64,000 bases of DNA from Paraglaciecola arctica (GTDB lineage Bacteria; Pseudomonadota; Gammaproteobacteria; Enterobacterales; Alteromonadaceae), in NCBI RefSeq assembly GCF_018861065.1, contig NZ_JAHKQO010000048.1:62001-126000 (forward strand), given 5' to 3'. This document shows positions 55,638 through 64,000 of this stretch, piece after piece. Both the position numbers and the translations under genes were made by a program. Position 1 is the first letter of the stretch. Each line of letters opens with the position of its first letter. The notes under the pieces are model-generated. The model was not told the DNA's origin, searched no databases, and was given only the letters and a program-made list of their open reading frames with translations.

Positions 55638-56270
55638 ATGGATCTTTTTCTAAACGAAGTGTTTAGCTTCCCTACTATAATATTCACCATTCCGTTGATT
55701 GTGTTACTGCTATTCTGGCTCATGGCTTTTGCAGGTTTAGCGGATATCGAAATGTTTGATATTGATGCCGATGCACAAGGTGATTCTGCTGTAGGCGGTT
55801 GGCTTGAAACTTTTGGTCTAAATGGTGTGCCTCTCACTGTTGCGCTCACTTTAGTTGATATTTATGCCTTTGCTTTGACCTATTTACTTCGAAAGACTGT
55901 AACGCCTCTATTTGATGGCATACTCTCGGCAACCGCTATCGGTTTTATTGTGGCGATCTTTGCATTAATGGTGGCGTTACCTATTGCTGCTCTTAGTTGT
56001 AAACCACTGCGTAGAGTCTTCGAAACCCACGAAGCCGTGTCTAAGAGAGATTTAGGTGGTGTTATTTGCACAGTCACCACACAAACTGTGACTGAGTCTT
56101 TTGGTCAAGCGACCTCAGACGACGGTATGGTGTACGCAGTAAGAGCCAATACCCCAAATGATTTATGTAAAGGTAGCCGTATCGTTTTGTTAGAATATTC
56201 TACAGAGCATGATAGTTACATTGTTGCTTCTGAAGCTGAAGTGATGGCAATGTCATCCACCAACCTATAA
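55638..56270 (+). CDS. OB-fold (NfeD-like) membrane protein, YqiJ type
   Basis: A 210-residue protein. Three hydrophobic segments lie at ~12-32, ~66-86 and ~95-120, followed by a soluble C-terminal domain (~135-205) with the small beta-barrel pattern of NfeD/OB-fold proteins (DLGGVICTVTTQTVTESFGQA ... KGSRIVLLEYSTEHDSYIV). NfeD-like proteins are the usual genomic partners of SPFH/flotillin proteins, and E. coli YqiJ-YqiK is the model pair. The gene is first in the operon, 40 bases before the flotillin gene. It probably helps place or regulate flotillin assemblies in the inner membrane. Confidence 0.8.
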   Translation: MDLFLNEVFSFPTIIFTIPLIVLLLFWLMAFAGLADIEMFDIDADAQGDSAVGGWLETFGLNGVPLTVALTLVDIYAFALTYLLRKTVTPLFDGILSATAIGFIVAIFALMVALPIAALSCKPLRRVFETHEAVSKRDLGGVICTVTTQTVTESFGQATSDDGMVYAVRANTPNDLCKGSRIVLLEYSTEHDSYIVASEAEVMAMSSTNL

Positions 56271-56310
56271 CCTTCTTTTCTTAATCTATGTAGTAACGGA
56301 GTAAACACTA

Positions 56311-58338
56311 ATGAATGCTGAAAGTGACGTAATTTTCTGGATCTCTCTTGCCGTTGGCATTTTTGTAGTAGTGATGGGAATCATTTTGATGTTAGCGCGC
56401 CTTTATAAAAAGGTTGAGCAAGGCCGCGCCATGATCATCAACAAAATGGGTAACGAGCCAACAGTCACCTTTACCGGTGGTGTGGTTATTCCTGTTTTTC
56501 ATAAAATGGAAATTATGGATATCTCCCTAAAAACCATTGAAGTAGACAGAAGTGGCTCTGATGGCTTGATTTGTAATGACAACATTCGCGCCGATATCAA
56601 AGTAGGCTTTTTTGTTAAGGTAAATAAAAACCGTGATGACGTAATGAAAGTGGCTCAAGCCATTGGTTGTGAACGGGCATCAAACATTGCCACCTTAGAA
56701 GACTTGTTTAGTGCTAAGTTCTCAGAAGCTCTTAAAACCGTAGGTAAGTCTTTAGAATTTGAAGAGCTATACGCCAAGCGTGACAAATTCCGTGACATGA
56801 TAATTGATAATATCGGCACCGACCTAAACGGCTATGTGCTTGAAGACGTGGCTATTGATTACCTTGAGCAAACTCCATTAGAAAAGCTCGACCCAAACAA
56901 CATCTTAGACTCTCAGGGTATTCGTAAAATCACCCAATTGACCGCAGAGCAACATATTCAAACCAATGTGTTTGAGCGTGACGAAGAGATGAAAATCAAG
57001 CGTAAAGACGTTGAAACTCGTGAAGCAATCCTTGAATTAGAACGCCAGCAAGCTGATGCAGAAGCAAAGCAGAAGCGCGAAGTTGAAACAGTCGTAGCCC
57101 GTGAATCTGCCGAAACCGAACGTGTACAACACGAAGAAAAACTTAAGTCTGAACAAGCTCGCGTGCAGGCAGAACAAGAAATCGAAGTACAAGAGCAAAA
57201 CAAACAACGTGAAGTTGAAGTCGCTGAAAACAACCGGTTACGTGCCGTTGCCATTGAAGAAGAGCGAGTTGTAAAAGCCCGTGAATTAGAGCAAATAGAT
57301 CGCGAAAAAGAAGCCTCGCTACAGCGTATTGCGAATGAAAAACTCCTAGAGCACGAAAAGCGAGAAATTGCCGATGTGATCCGTAGCCGGGTTGAAGTAG
57401 ATAAAACGGTAGCTGAAAAAGAAGAAGAAATTAACGATGTTAGGATAATTTCAGAGGCTGAACGTTTAAGAAAGTCTAAAGTAATAGCTGCAGAAGCTGA
57501 AGCTGAAGAAGCCTTAGTGAAAGATATTAAAGCGGCAGAAGCGGCAGAAAAATCAAGCGAATTTTTGGCTAAAGAGAAAGCCACGATAGCCGCAGCTGAT
57601 TTAGATGTAGCTGAAAAACGAGCATTATCACAACGTAAAGAAGCAGAAGGTAATGAAGCACTTGCTGCGGCTACAGGCCTTGCTGAAGCTAAAGTAATGG
57701 AAGCCAAGGCCATAGCAGCAGAACAAGAAGGTATGGCTGAAGTAAGAGTACAAGAAGCCATGGCAGATGCCGTTGAGAAAACTGGCGTGGCCGAAGCTGA
57801 AGTTATGGCTAAAAAAGCCGCAGCCGAAGCAGAAGGCATGACCAAGAAGTTTGAGGCCATGGGCACCATGTCTGATAGCCAGCGTTCACATGAAGAATTC
57901 AGAATGCGTTTAGACAAGCATCACGAAGAAAACATGGAATCTATCACTACCAATGTAGAAATTGCTAAACAACAAGCCCTAGTGTTATCTGAAGCCTTGA
58001 AAGAAGCCAATATCGATATTGTAGGTGGCGATACCAGTTACCTAGACAGCTTTGTTAAATCTTTGTCTGTGGGCAAAGCAATTGACGGCACTATAGGTAA
58101 AAGTGAAACCTTACAAACTGCGTTTGCAGACCACTTTAACGGGGATGCCAGTTTTGTAGAAGATGCCAAAGAGTTAGTGGCTGGATTTGGTGGTGCTAGT
58201 GGTAATGCAAAAGATACCGCAATTACTGCTCTGGTGGCTAAATTCCTAAAAGAAGGTGGAGACAATCCACAAATAATGGATTTGGTGGCTAAAGCACTCA
58301 GTGCAAAAGGCACTAAACCCGACACCCCTTCAAGCTAA
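56311..58338 (+). CDS. yqiK: Flotillin / SPFH-domain membrane scaffold (YqiK-like)
   Basis: A 675-residue flotillin, about 120 longer than E. coli YqiK (~553). A single N-terminal membrane segment (~8-28) is followed by the SPFH/Band-7 domain (~30-225: GRAMIINKMGNEPTVTFTGGVVIPVFHKMEIMDI). A long charged coiled coil with many Glu-Ala-Glu repeats covers ~230-560. The C-terminal helical region (~560-675) has LSVGKAIDGTIG, where flotillins oligomerise. Such proteins build membrane microdomains. It sits between the NfeD-like gene and the giant ATPase gene; a hairpin lies in the gap downstream, perhaps tuning expression of the next gene. Confidence 0.9.
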   Translation: MNAESDVIFWISLAVGIFVVVMGIILMLARLYKKVEQGRAMIINKMGNEPTVTFTGGVVIPVFHKMEIMDISLKTIEVDRSGSDGLICNDNIRADIKVGFFVKVNKNRDDVMKVAQAIGCERASNIATLEDLFSAKFSEALKTVGKSLEFEELYAKRDKFRDMIIDNIGTDLNGYVLEDVAIDYLEQTPLEKLDPNNILDSQGIRKITQLTAEQHIQTNVFERDEEMKIKRKDVETREAILELERQQADAEAKQKREVETVVARESAETERVQHEEKLKSEQARVQAEQEIEVQEQNKQREVEVAENNRLRAVAIEEERVVKARELEQIDREKEASLQRIANEKLLEHEKREIADVIRSRVEVDKTVAEKEEEINDVRIISEAERLRKSKVIAAEAEAEEALVKDIKAAEAAEKSSEFLAKEKATIAAADLDVAEKRALSQRKEAEGNEALAAATGLAEAKVMEAKAIAAEQEGMAEVRVQEAMADAVEKTGVAEAEVMAKKAAAEAEGMTKKFEAMGTMSDSQRSHEEFRMRLDKHHEENMESITTNVEIAKQQALVLSEALKEANIDIVGGDTSYLDSFVKSLSVGKAIDGTIGKSETLQTAFADHFNGDASFVEDAKELVAGFGGASGNAKDTAITALVAKFLKEGGDNPQIMDLVAKALSAKGTKPDTPSS

Positions 58339-58350
58339 TAGAGCGTTCGA

Positions 58351-58377
58351 GGGTAGCTTTCGCTGCCCGTTTTAATT
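58351..58377 (+). terminator. Intra-operon hairpin (attenuator-like)
   Basis: GGGTAGC (58351-58357) pairs with GCTGCCC (58362-58368) around a TTTC loop, with one G-U pair, and is followed by GTTTTAATT. The element sits in the 55-base gap between the flotillin and ATPase genes. It resembles a weak intrinsic terminator or RNA-processing site that would lower the ATPase relative to flotillin. The ATPase ribosome-binding site (GGGAG, 58382-58386) lies just downstream. Confidence 0.5.
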
Positions 58378-58393
58378 AGCTGGGAGTATTTTA

Positions 58394-61300
58394 ATGACAG
58401 ATCACACTATGACTGATCAAAATCAGCTTGATCAAGCGGTTGCTGAAGGTGGCGCATACGAAGTGATTCGTGCCCGCTTAACGGAACAAGCCTCGACCCT
58501 TAAACAAAAAGTTGATGCCCTAAACCAAGCTCGAATTGATGAGTTTGGGCAAGCTAAACTTGATGTGCTTAGCCGAGTACGAGTTAGAACAGAAAACAAT
58601 TGTGTTGCCCGCGACATAGTGCCAGTTGGCGATAACATTCTATTTGGTTACAACGTATTTATTGGTCTCAAAAAAGAGACCAAAGTCCAAGATGTGTTTG
58701 GTCTGTTCAAGTTAAAACCAAACGCAGCAGGGTTTGAGCTAGAAGCCCAAGACTTATCCGGTAGCTTTTTAGCAGATGCTAACTTTGTTAAAGAATTCAG
58801 CGAGTTATACGTTTATTACAAAGAAGCTAAGTTAATTCAGCTTAAGATACAAAACCAAACTCTGTTTGCAGTATTTCAAATTGGTCGAAAAATTGAAGAT
58901 ACCCGAGTATTTCAATGGCGGGTTAATAAAGATGGCTCAGCTAGTTACATTGATAACCGTGGCGAGAGGGCCATCAAAACCCCTGCTTCACATGATTTTG
59001 AATGGTTAAAGGCTGGCCGCGAACAACACGAAACCGGGCAACACCCCCACGTTAATATTCTCGATACGGTTTTTGTAGAAACCATTAGTGGGCAACTTAC
59101 TATAAAAGTTGAGAATAATACCCAAGATGGTTTAGGCATTTATAATGAGCCAGTAGACGACCAAACCCAAAGCTTAGCTGATGCTGATATTCAATATGCA
59201 CAAATTGGTAGCTTGATACTGTTAAAAATTCAGCCCTATCGAGAAAAACAGTATCGTTACTTAGTGTTTAACACTCGTACTAATCAAGTGACACGTATTG
59301 ATGCCATAGGCTTGGCTTGCGTGTCGTTACCTGAAGATCACGGCATTATTTTCCCCGGTGGTTATTACCTACAAAATGGTGAAACTAAGTCTTTCCCTGA
59401 TGAGATAGAAGGTTTACGTTTTAAACGTACTATCCGCTCGCCCAATGGCGAAGATGTGTTGTATGTGTTTTACGAACCAGAGTCTGGTTTGGTGGGCTTG
59501 TATTCTTACAACCTTATTCGTAAAGCCTTACAAAACCCTATTTATGCTCATGGTTATAGTGTGTTTGAAAACGGCACTATGGTGGTGTTTGTGGCTGAAG
59601 ACGAAGCCACTCGTGTACATCCCATGCAGGTATGGGAGACCCCCTATTTCAGTCAAGAACATGCCGCTAAACAGCCCACAAGCGACAGCTTTTTTAGTCG
59701 TATCGGCAATAAAGAATTAGTGCGGGGTATTTCTGACCTAATTGCCATAAATCGTTCGGTGGCCAACCCAAATCCAAGTCGTAATTTATACGAAGATTTA
59801 ATCAAAACCTGCCGTACTATGTTCGACAGTTATTATTGGTTAACCGAGCCCGAAGTGGATGGCCTGGGCGAAGTCGTTAAAAATATCACTGCTACCGCCG
59901 AGTTGGTAATCGATGAATTTATTAAAGTTGAGCAAATCCGACTTCAGGCTGACAAAGCCCTAACTCAAGCCGAGCAAAAACAGGCTGATGTGTTAGCCAC
60001 AGTTAAGATTAGTGATTGGCAATCGCCCGAACACTATGTGGATTGTTTAACGGCTTTACGACAACAGCGTGGTCACTTGATCACCCTTAAAGATCAACGC
60101 TATATCAACAAAGCACGTATTACCGAGTTAGATACCCAAGTAACTGAACAATTTGAAATTGTCAGTAGTGCTACCGTTGAATTTTTAGCGGCTGATAAAG
60201 CCCTACAGCCTTATCACGACAAAATTATCACCTTAGAAAACAGTGTGGCTGAAGTCACACTAGTGGTAGATATTAAGCCATTAATCGATGAACTAGATGG
60301 TTTATCTATGGGCCTAGACTTATTAACCGAGATATTAAATGGCTTAAAAGTAGATGATGCCACAGTCAGAACTAAAATCCTTGATGATATTTCTGAGATC
60401 TATGCCAAGTTAAACCAAGTTAAAGCCCAAGGCAAAAAGCGCCGTAAAGAACTAGGCTCTGGTGAGTCTTCTGCTGAGTTTGCCGCGCAGTTCAGATTGT
60501 TTTCCCAAAGTATTAATAGCGCCATTGCTATGGTGGATACGCCAGAAAACGCCGACGAGCAGCTATCACGATTAATGATTCAGCTAGAAGAGTTAGAATC
60601 TAAATTCAGTGAGTACGATCAGTTTTTATCCGACATTATGGATAAGCGCGAAGAGTTACATAGTGTTTTTGAAAGTCGCAAACAAAGTTTATTAGAAGAC
60701 CAACAGCGCCGCTCGCAAAATTTATATGGCGCTGCCGAACGTATTTTAAAAGGCGTCGCCCGTCGTGCTTACTCTTTTGGCGATCCTGACCAGTTAAATA
60801 CCTACTTTGCCTCAGACCCTATGGTGATGAAAATCGCCGATTTGGTGGCGCAATTACGCGAATTGAATGACCCAGTTAAAGCAGATGATTTAGAAGCACA
60901 ACTAAAAGCGGCCAAAGAACAAGGTATTCGTAGTTTACGAGATAAGCAGGATATTTTTGAAGACGGCGGCGCTGTTATCAAGTTAGGTAAACATAAGTTT
61001 AGTGTGAATTCACAAAACTTAGACCTAACCTTATTACCCCGTGATGATGGTCTGTATTGCCACTTAGTGGGCACAGATTATTTTGAACAACTCGATAATC
61101 AAGAACTAAATGATTTAAAGCCCTATTGGCAGCAGGCTTTAGTATCTGAAAATCAGCAAGTAAGCCGTATTGAATATTTAACCTCTTTAATTATTCGTGA
61201 TGCTGAGCAACAACAAAATGGTCAGTCAATTAATGCCTTATACAAACTAGCGGATGATCCAAAGGCCTTACTTGAACTGGTGCGCAAGTATATTGCAGCT

Positions 61301-63481
61301 CGCTATCAAGAGGGTTACGAAAAAGGCGTGCATGACTCAGATACCGTTAAGGTTTTACAAGCTATTTTACCTGTGCATCAAAAGGCAGACTTATTACGTT
61401 TTGCGCCTAAAGCCCGTGGTTTAGCCATGATGTTTTGGGCGTTTTCAAGCCGAGACAAAAACCAAGAAAAGATTTGGCAAAGCCATGCTTTTAGTGCCCA
61501 GCTTTTGGCAAATTCCTTTAATAGCCTTAAGGGTTTTGAGCAACTACAGCAAAGTTTGCTGCAAAGATTACAAGGGTTTTGTGAGCAGTTTGGATTAACC
61601 TTTAGCCACAACGAAATTCAGCAAAGTACTGAATATTTAAGTGCAGAACTTGCACACAACAAACTCGCCTTTATCAGTAGCCAGCCAGCTAAAAGTTTAT
61701 CTGAGAACTTCACCAAGCAGTTAGATGCCTTGGGCCATGGCCACGAATTCCAAGCGGCTATGGCACAGTTTAATCAGTTGATTGAACAGGCACCTACCGA
61801 TGGACTTCATATACCAGGTTTAGAAGAACAGTGGTCGCTTACTAACGCTTGGTTGGCAGCTACTTTGTCAGAAAATGATAAGGCGCAGCTAGCCCATTAT
61901 ATACCAGAAGCCGCAGCCCTTATTATTTGCCAAGACAAGCTAAATACTCGCCCTAGTCAGGTCGACCTAAATGTCACCATTGATGGCTTGTTGAGTGATC
62001 ACCCGAATATTAAAGATAGCCAACTGCTTATTGCCCTAGATGAATTCAGTGAACGCCTAAACCTGTATCACATTCAACACGTAGCGAATTTTCATCGATA
62101 TCATGAGTTACGCCAGCAACAAATGGAGCTAAGCAAACAAGAGCTACAACTCGATGCGTATAAGGCCAAACCTCTTAGTTCGTTTGTACGTAACCGTTTA
62201 ATTAACGAAGTGTATCTGCCTATTATTGGCGATAACCTAGCTAAACAAATGGGTACAGTGGGCGACAATAAACGTACCGATTTAATGGGGCTGTTATTAC
62301 TTATTTCGCCGCCAGGTTATGGTAAAACCACCTTGATGGAATATGTGGCCGACCGCCTAGGTTTAGTGTTTATGAAAGTAAACTGTCCGTCACTTGGCCA
62401 TGATGTTACCTCCATCGACCCTGAAAACGCACCTAATGCTACCGCTCGACAAGAACTTGAAAAGCTCAACTTAGGCTTAGAAATGGGCAGTAACGTGATG
62501 TTGTATTTGGACGATATTCAACATACCCACCCTGAGTTCTTACAAAAATTTATTTCATTGTGTGATGGCACTAGGCGGATTGAAGGGGTTTGGAAGGGCC
62601 AAGCTAAAACCTACGACATGCGTGGTAAAAAATTCTGTGTAGTCATGGCAGGTAACCCTTACACCGAATCAGGCGATGTATTTAAAGTGCCCGACATGTT
62701 GGCTAACCGAGCTGATATCTACAACTTAGGTGACGTACTTGGCGGTAAAGAAGAACAGTTTGCTCTGAGCTACATAGAAAACGCGCTGACCTCAAATCCA
62801 GTATTAGCGCCGCTAGCACTGCGAGATATGCAAGATGTCTACAAGCTAGTCACTTTGGCACAAAATGAAAATGGCGAAACGAGCAGTAGCGACCTAAGCC
62901 ATCAATATAGCGGTGCAGAGGTGAACGAAATAATCAGTGTGTTAAAACACTTAAGCACCATTCAAGATGTGATCTTGAAGGTAAATTTACAATATATTCA
63001 ATCCGCGGCTACTGCAGAAGATTACCGCGAAGAGCCGCCATTTAAACTGCAAGGTAGTTATCGCAACATGAATAAAATGGCCGAAAAAGTCTCGGCTGTT
63101 ATGAATCATGATGAGTTGATGCAACTCATCGGCGACCATTACACGGGTGAAGCGCAAACCCTGACGTCGGGCGCCGAAGAAAACTTACTTAAACTGGCTG
63201 CATTACGGGGCGTGATGGACGACGAAAAAACTGCTCGTTGGCAGCACATTTGTAGCGCCTTTAGCAGTAAACAAACCCTAAAAGTAGAAGGTGACCCCAC
63301 CACACAAGCGGTGCAACAACTAGGGCAAATGGCCAGTTCGTTAGAAGCCATAAAGCTTGATATGCAACAATCTGATACCACAGATCTCATCAAGCCCATA
63401 AACCGCGTAGCCACTGCCATGCACTTGTTAAGTAAGGTATGGTCGGGTGCTACCGAAGACGATTTTAAGAAAAATAAGTAA
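58394..63481 (+). CDS. Giant AAA+ ATPase with coiled-coil middle (DUF3686 / 'DNA repair ATPase' type)
   Basis: A 1695-residue cytoplasmic protein. The N-terminal ~500 residues look mostly beta (repeated YLV / WRVNKDG-type strands), matching the DUF3686 region of proteins annotated as DNA repair ATPases. Residues ~510-850 are coiled coil (long charged heptads). After a mixed region, an AAA+ domain lies at ~1275-1560: Walker A PPGYGKTT (1306-1313), Walker B MLYLDDIQ with Asp1373-Asp1374, sensor-1 Asn1421 in MAGNP, and an arginine-finger candidate in MLANRADIY. No nuclease, helicase or membrane segment is seen. The 'DNA repair' label is weak; association with flotillin argues for a membrane-linked remodelling role. 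GGGAG seven bases upstream supports the start. Confidence 0.85.
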   Translation: MTDHTMTDQNQLDQAVAEGGAYEVIRARLTEQASTLKQKVDALNQARIDEFGQAKLDVLSRVRVRTENNCVARDIVPVGDNILFGYNVFIGLKKETKVQDVFGLFKLKPNAAGFELEAQDLSGSFLADANFVKEFSELYVYYKEAKLIQLKIQNQTLFAVFQIGRKIEDTRVFQWRVNKDGSASYIDNRGERAIKTPASHDFEWLKAGREQHETGQHPHVNILDTVFVETISGQLTIKVENNTQDGLGIYNEPVDDQTQSLADADIQYAQIGSLILLKIQPYREKQYRYLVFNTRTNQVTRIDAIGLACVSLPEDHGIIFPGGYYLQNGETKSFPDEIEGLRFKRTIRSPNGEDVLYVFYEPESGLVGLYSYNLIRKALQNPIYAHGYSVFENGTMVVFVAEDEATRVHPMQVWETPYFSQEHAAKQPTSDSFFSRIGNKELVRGISDLIAINRSVANPNPSRNLYEDLIKTCRTMFDSYYWLTEPEVDGLGEVVKNITATAELVIDEFIKVEQIRLQADKALTQAEQKQADVLATVKISDWQSPEHYVDCLTALRQQRGHLITLKDQRYINKARITELDTQVTEQFEIVSSATVEFLAADKALQPYHDKIITLENSVAEVTLVVDIKPLIDELDGLSMGLDLLTEILNGLKVDDATVRTKILDDISEIYAKLNQVKAQGKKRRKELGSGESSAEFAAQFRLFSQSINSAIAMVDTPENADEQLSRLMIQLEELESKFSEYDQFLSDIMDKREELHSVFESRKQSLLEDQQRRSQNLYGAAERILKGVARRAYSFGDPDQLNTYFASDPMVMKIADLVAQLRELNDPVKADDLEAQLKAAKEQGIRSLRDKQDIFEDGGAVIKLGKHKFSVNSQNLDLTLLPRDDGLYCHLVGTDYFEQLDNQELNDLKPYWQQALVSENQQVSRIEYLTSLIIRDAEQQQNGQSINALYKLADDPKALLELVRKYIAARYQEGYEKGVHDSDTVKVLQAILPVHQKADLLRFAPKARGLAMMFWAFSSRDKNQEKIWQSHAFSAQLLANSFNSLKGFEQLQQSLLQRLQGFCEQFGLTFSHNEIQQSTEYLSAELAHNKLAFISSQPAKSLSENFTKQLDALGHGHEFQAAMAQFNQLIEQAPTDGLHIPGLEEQWSLTNAWLAATLSENDKAQLAHYIPEAAALIICQDKLNTRPSQVDLNVTIDGLLSDHPNIKDSQLLIALDEFSERLNLYHIQHVANFHRYHELRQQQMELSKQELQLDAYKAKPLSSFVRNRLINEVYLPIIGDNLAKQMGTVGDNKRTDLMGLLLLISPPGYGKTTLMEYVADRLGLVFMKVNCPSLGHDVTSIDPENAPNATARQELEKLNLGLEMGSNVMLYLDDIQHTHPEFLQKFISLCDGTRRIEGVWKGQAKTYDMRGKKFCVVMAGNPYTESGDVFKVPDMLANRADIYNLGDVLGGKEEQFALSYIENALTSNPVLAPLALRDMQDVYKLVTLAQNENGETSSSDLSHQYSGAEVNEIISVLKHLSTIQDVILKVNLQYIQSAATAEDYREEPPFKLQGSYRNMNKMAEKVSAVMNHDELMQLIGDHYTGEAQTLTSGAEENLLKLAALRGVMDDEKTARWQHICSAFSSKQTLKVEGDPTTQAVQQLGQMASSLEAIKLDMQQSDTTDLIKPINRVATAMHLLSKVWSGATEDDFKKNK

Positions 63482-63540
63482 TTTGAAAGCTGTTGTTTAA
63501 TTAGCCACAGTATTAGAGATTAAGTCATGAGGGCAAAAAT

Positions 63541-63948
63541 ATGAATGGTGCTGGTGGAAGTTCAGGCGGTATAGGTCAATTTTTTATTGGTGTGGTAATG
63601 ATGTGTGGTGGTTTTTATTTGTTACTTAACGCCATTACTGTTTCTTCAAACTTTGGTCTAGGTACACGGCTATTTGGTTTGGGTAATAACTTTGGGGTAA
63701 CAGGTGGCATGATCATGATCCCTTTTATTTTCGGCATTGGATTGGTGTTCTTTAACGCTAAAAACATTCTGGGTTGGCTGTTAACTTTAGGTTCCATGAC
63801 TGCGTTAATTTTTGGTGTGATTTCATCAGTGAGATTTAACTTACGCACCATGACAACTTTTGAATTGATTGTGATTTTAGTGTTAGCCGTGGGTGGATTA
63901 GGACTGTTTTTGCGATCATTGAAAAAAATTGATGCTAAGTATAGTTAA
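63541..63948 (+). CDS. Small four-helix membrane protein at the operon end
   Basis: A 135-residue protein with about four hydrophobic helices (~12-30, ~48-68, ~75-95, ~105-123) separated by short Gly-rich loops (TRLFGLGNNFGVTGG). No recognised family. It follows the giant ATPase by 59 bases with a GAGGG ribosome-binding site and no intervening terminator, so it is likely the fourth gene of the flotillin operon. It could anchor the ATPase or belong to the microdomain; this is inference from position. Confidence 0.7.
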   Translation: MNGAGGSSGGIGQFFIGVVMMCGGFYLLLNAITVSSNFGLGTRLFGLGNNFGVTGGMIMIPFIFGIGLVFFNAKNILGWLLTLGSMTALIFGVISSVRFNLRTMTTFELIVILVLAVGGLGLFLRSLKKIDAKYS

Positions 63949-63968
63949 GTTGCAAAGTAATGAGCGTG

Positions 63969-63990
63969 AATCAGCAAATACTTGCTGATT
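63969..63990 (+). terminator. Hairpin after the flotillin operon (window edge)
   Basis: AATCAGCAA-ATAC-TTGCTGATT is a perfect 9-bp stem with a four-base loop, 20 bases after the last operon stop. The window ends 10 bases later without a U-run, so it may be a terminator or part of a longer element. Confidence 0.45.
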
Positions 63991-64000
63991 ACACCTAGCT

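Noticed and set aside
56958-57917. 319-residue Ser/Ala-rich frame antisense to the flotillin coiled coil
   Set aside because: It is an artefact of the repetitive GCT/GAA codons on the coding strand; composition is monotonous, with no start signal or family match.

Overview
The window is chromosomal DNA from a marine gammaproteobacterium. AT-rich base use, the gene families and the gene order point to Alteromonadaceae, probably a Glaciecola/Paraglaciecola-like organism; the genus is an inference. Much of the backbone corresponds to the E. coli neighbourhood bioH-gntX(comF), tex(yhgF)-greB, ompR-envZ, hslO-hslR, yrfG-nudE and fkpA-slyX-yheV-yheS-yheT-yheU-prkB, rearranged and interrupted by accessory genes. 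I see no tRNA, rRNA, CRISPR array, prophage or insertion sequence.

Layout. 1-3.8 kb: 3' end of an M14-type peptidase, divergent comF/bioH, then a small flagellar-rod-like protein and a SprA-related HExxH protein. 3.8-9.9 kb: tex, greB (TTG start), a 732-base non-coding gap with a possible small RNA, an FKBP prolyl isomerase lipoprotein, a WD40 lipoprotein, slyX and yheV. 10-16.6 kb: yheS, a DUF3565 protein, yheT, yheU, a YceI protein, cysQ, nudE and yrfG. 16.6-28 kb: a complete twelve-gene type II secretion operon, gspC to gspN, on the minus strand. 28-34.6 kb: hslR-hslO, a diguanylate cyclase, a CAT-like acetyltransferase, a cytochrome c-rhodanese fusion, and ompR-envZ. 34.9-38.1 kb: a Tat-exported sugar-oxidation operon (TIM-barrel isomerase, GMC dehydrogenase, small subunit). 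38.2-40.1 kb: prkB and a DEDDh exonuclease. 40.2-47.2 kb: a tightly packed operon of a VTT-membrane/flavin disulfide reductase fusion, a DUF547 protein, a YnjB-C-D type ABC importer and a CDP-alcohol phosphatidyltransferase. 47.3-53 kb: small proteins and a two-gene RND efflux system. 53-55.4 kb: a decayed sterol-desaturase fragment, a GFA protein, the intact sterol desaturase and a DUF1499 protein.

The last 8.4 kb (55.6-63.9 kb) is the strongest candidate for an under-described system. A sigma70-type promoter leads into a NfeD/OB-fold membrane protein, a 675-residue flotillin, a 1695-residue AAA+ ATPase with a long coiled-coil middle, and a small membrane protein, all co-directional. The arrangement suggests a membrane-microdomain scaffold linked to a giant ATPase remodeller. 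The biological role is not evident from sequence.

Several starts were reassigned from homology and ribosome-binding sites: comF (GTG), greB (TTG), yrfG (TTG), cysQ, slyX, ynjD and the DUF1499 protein. Promoter and small-RNA calls are visual judgements, not computed scores.
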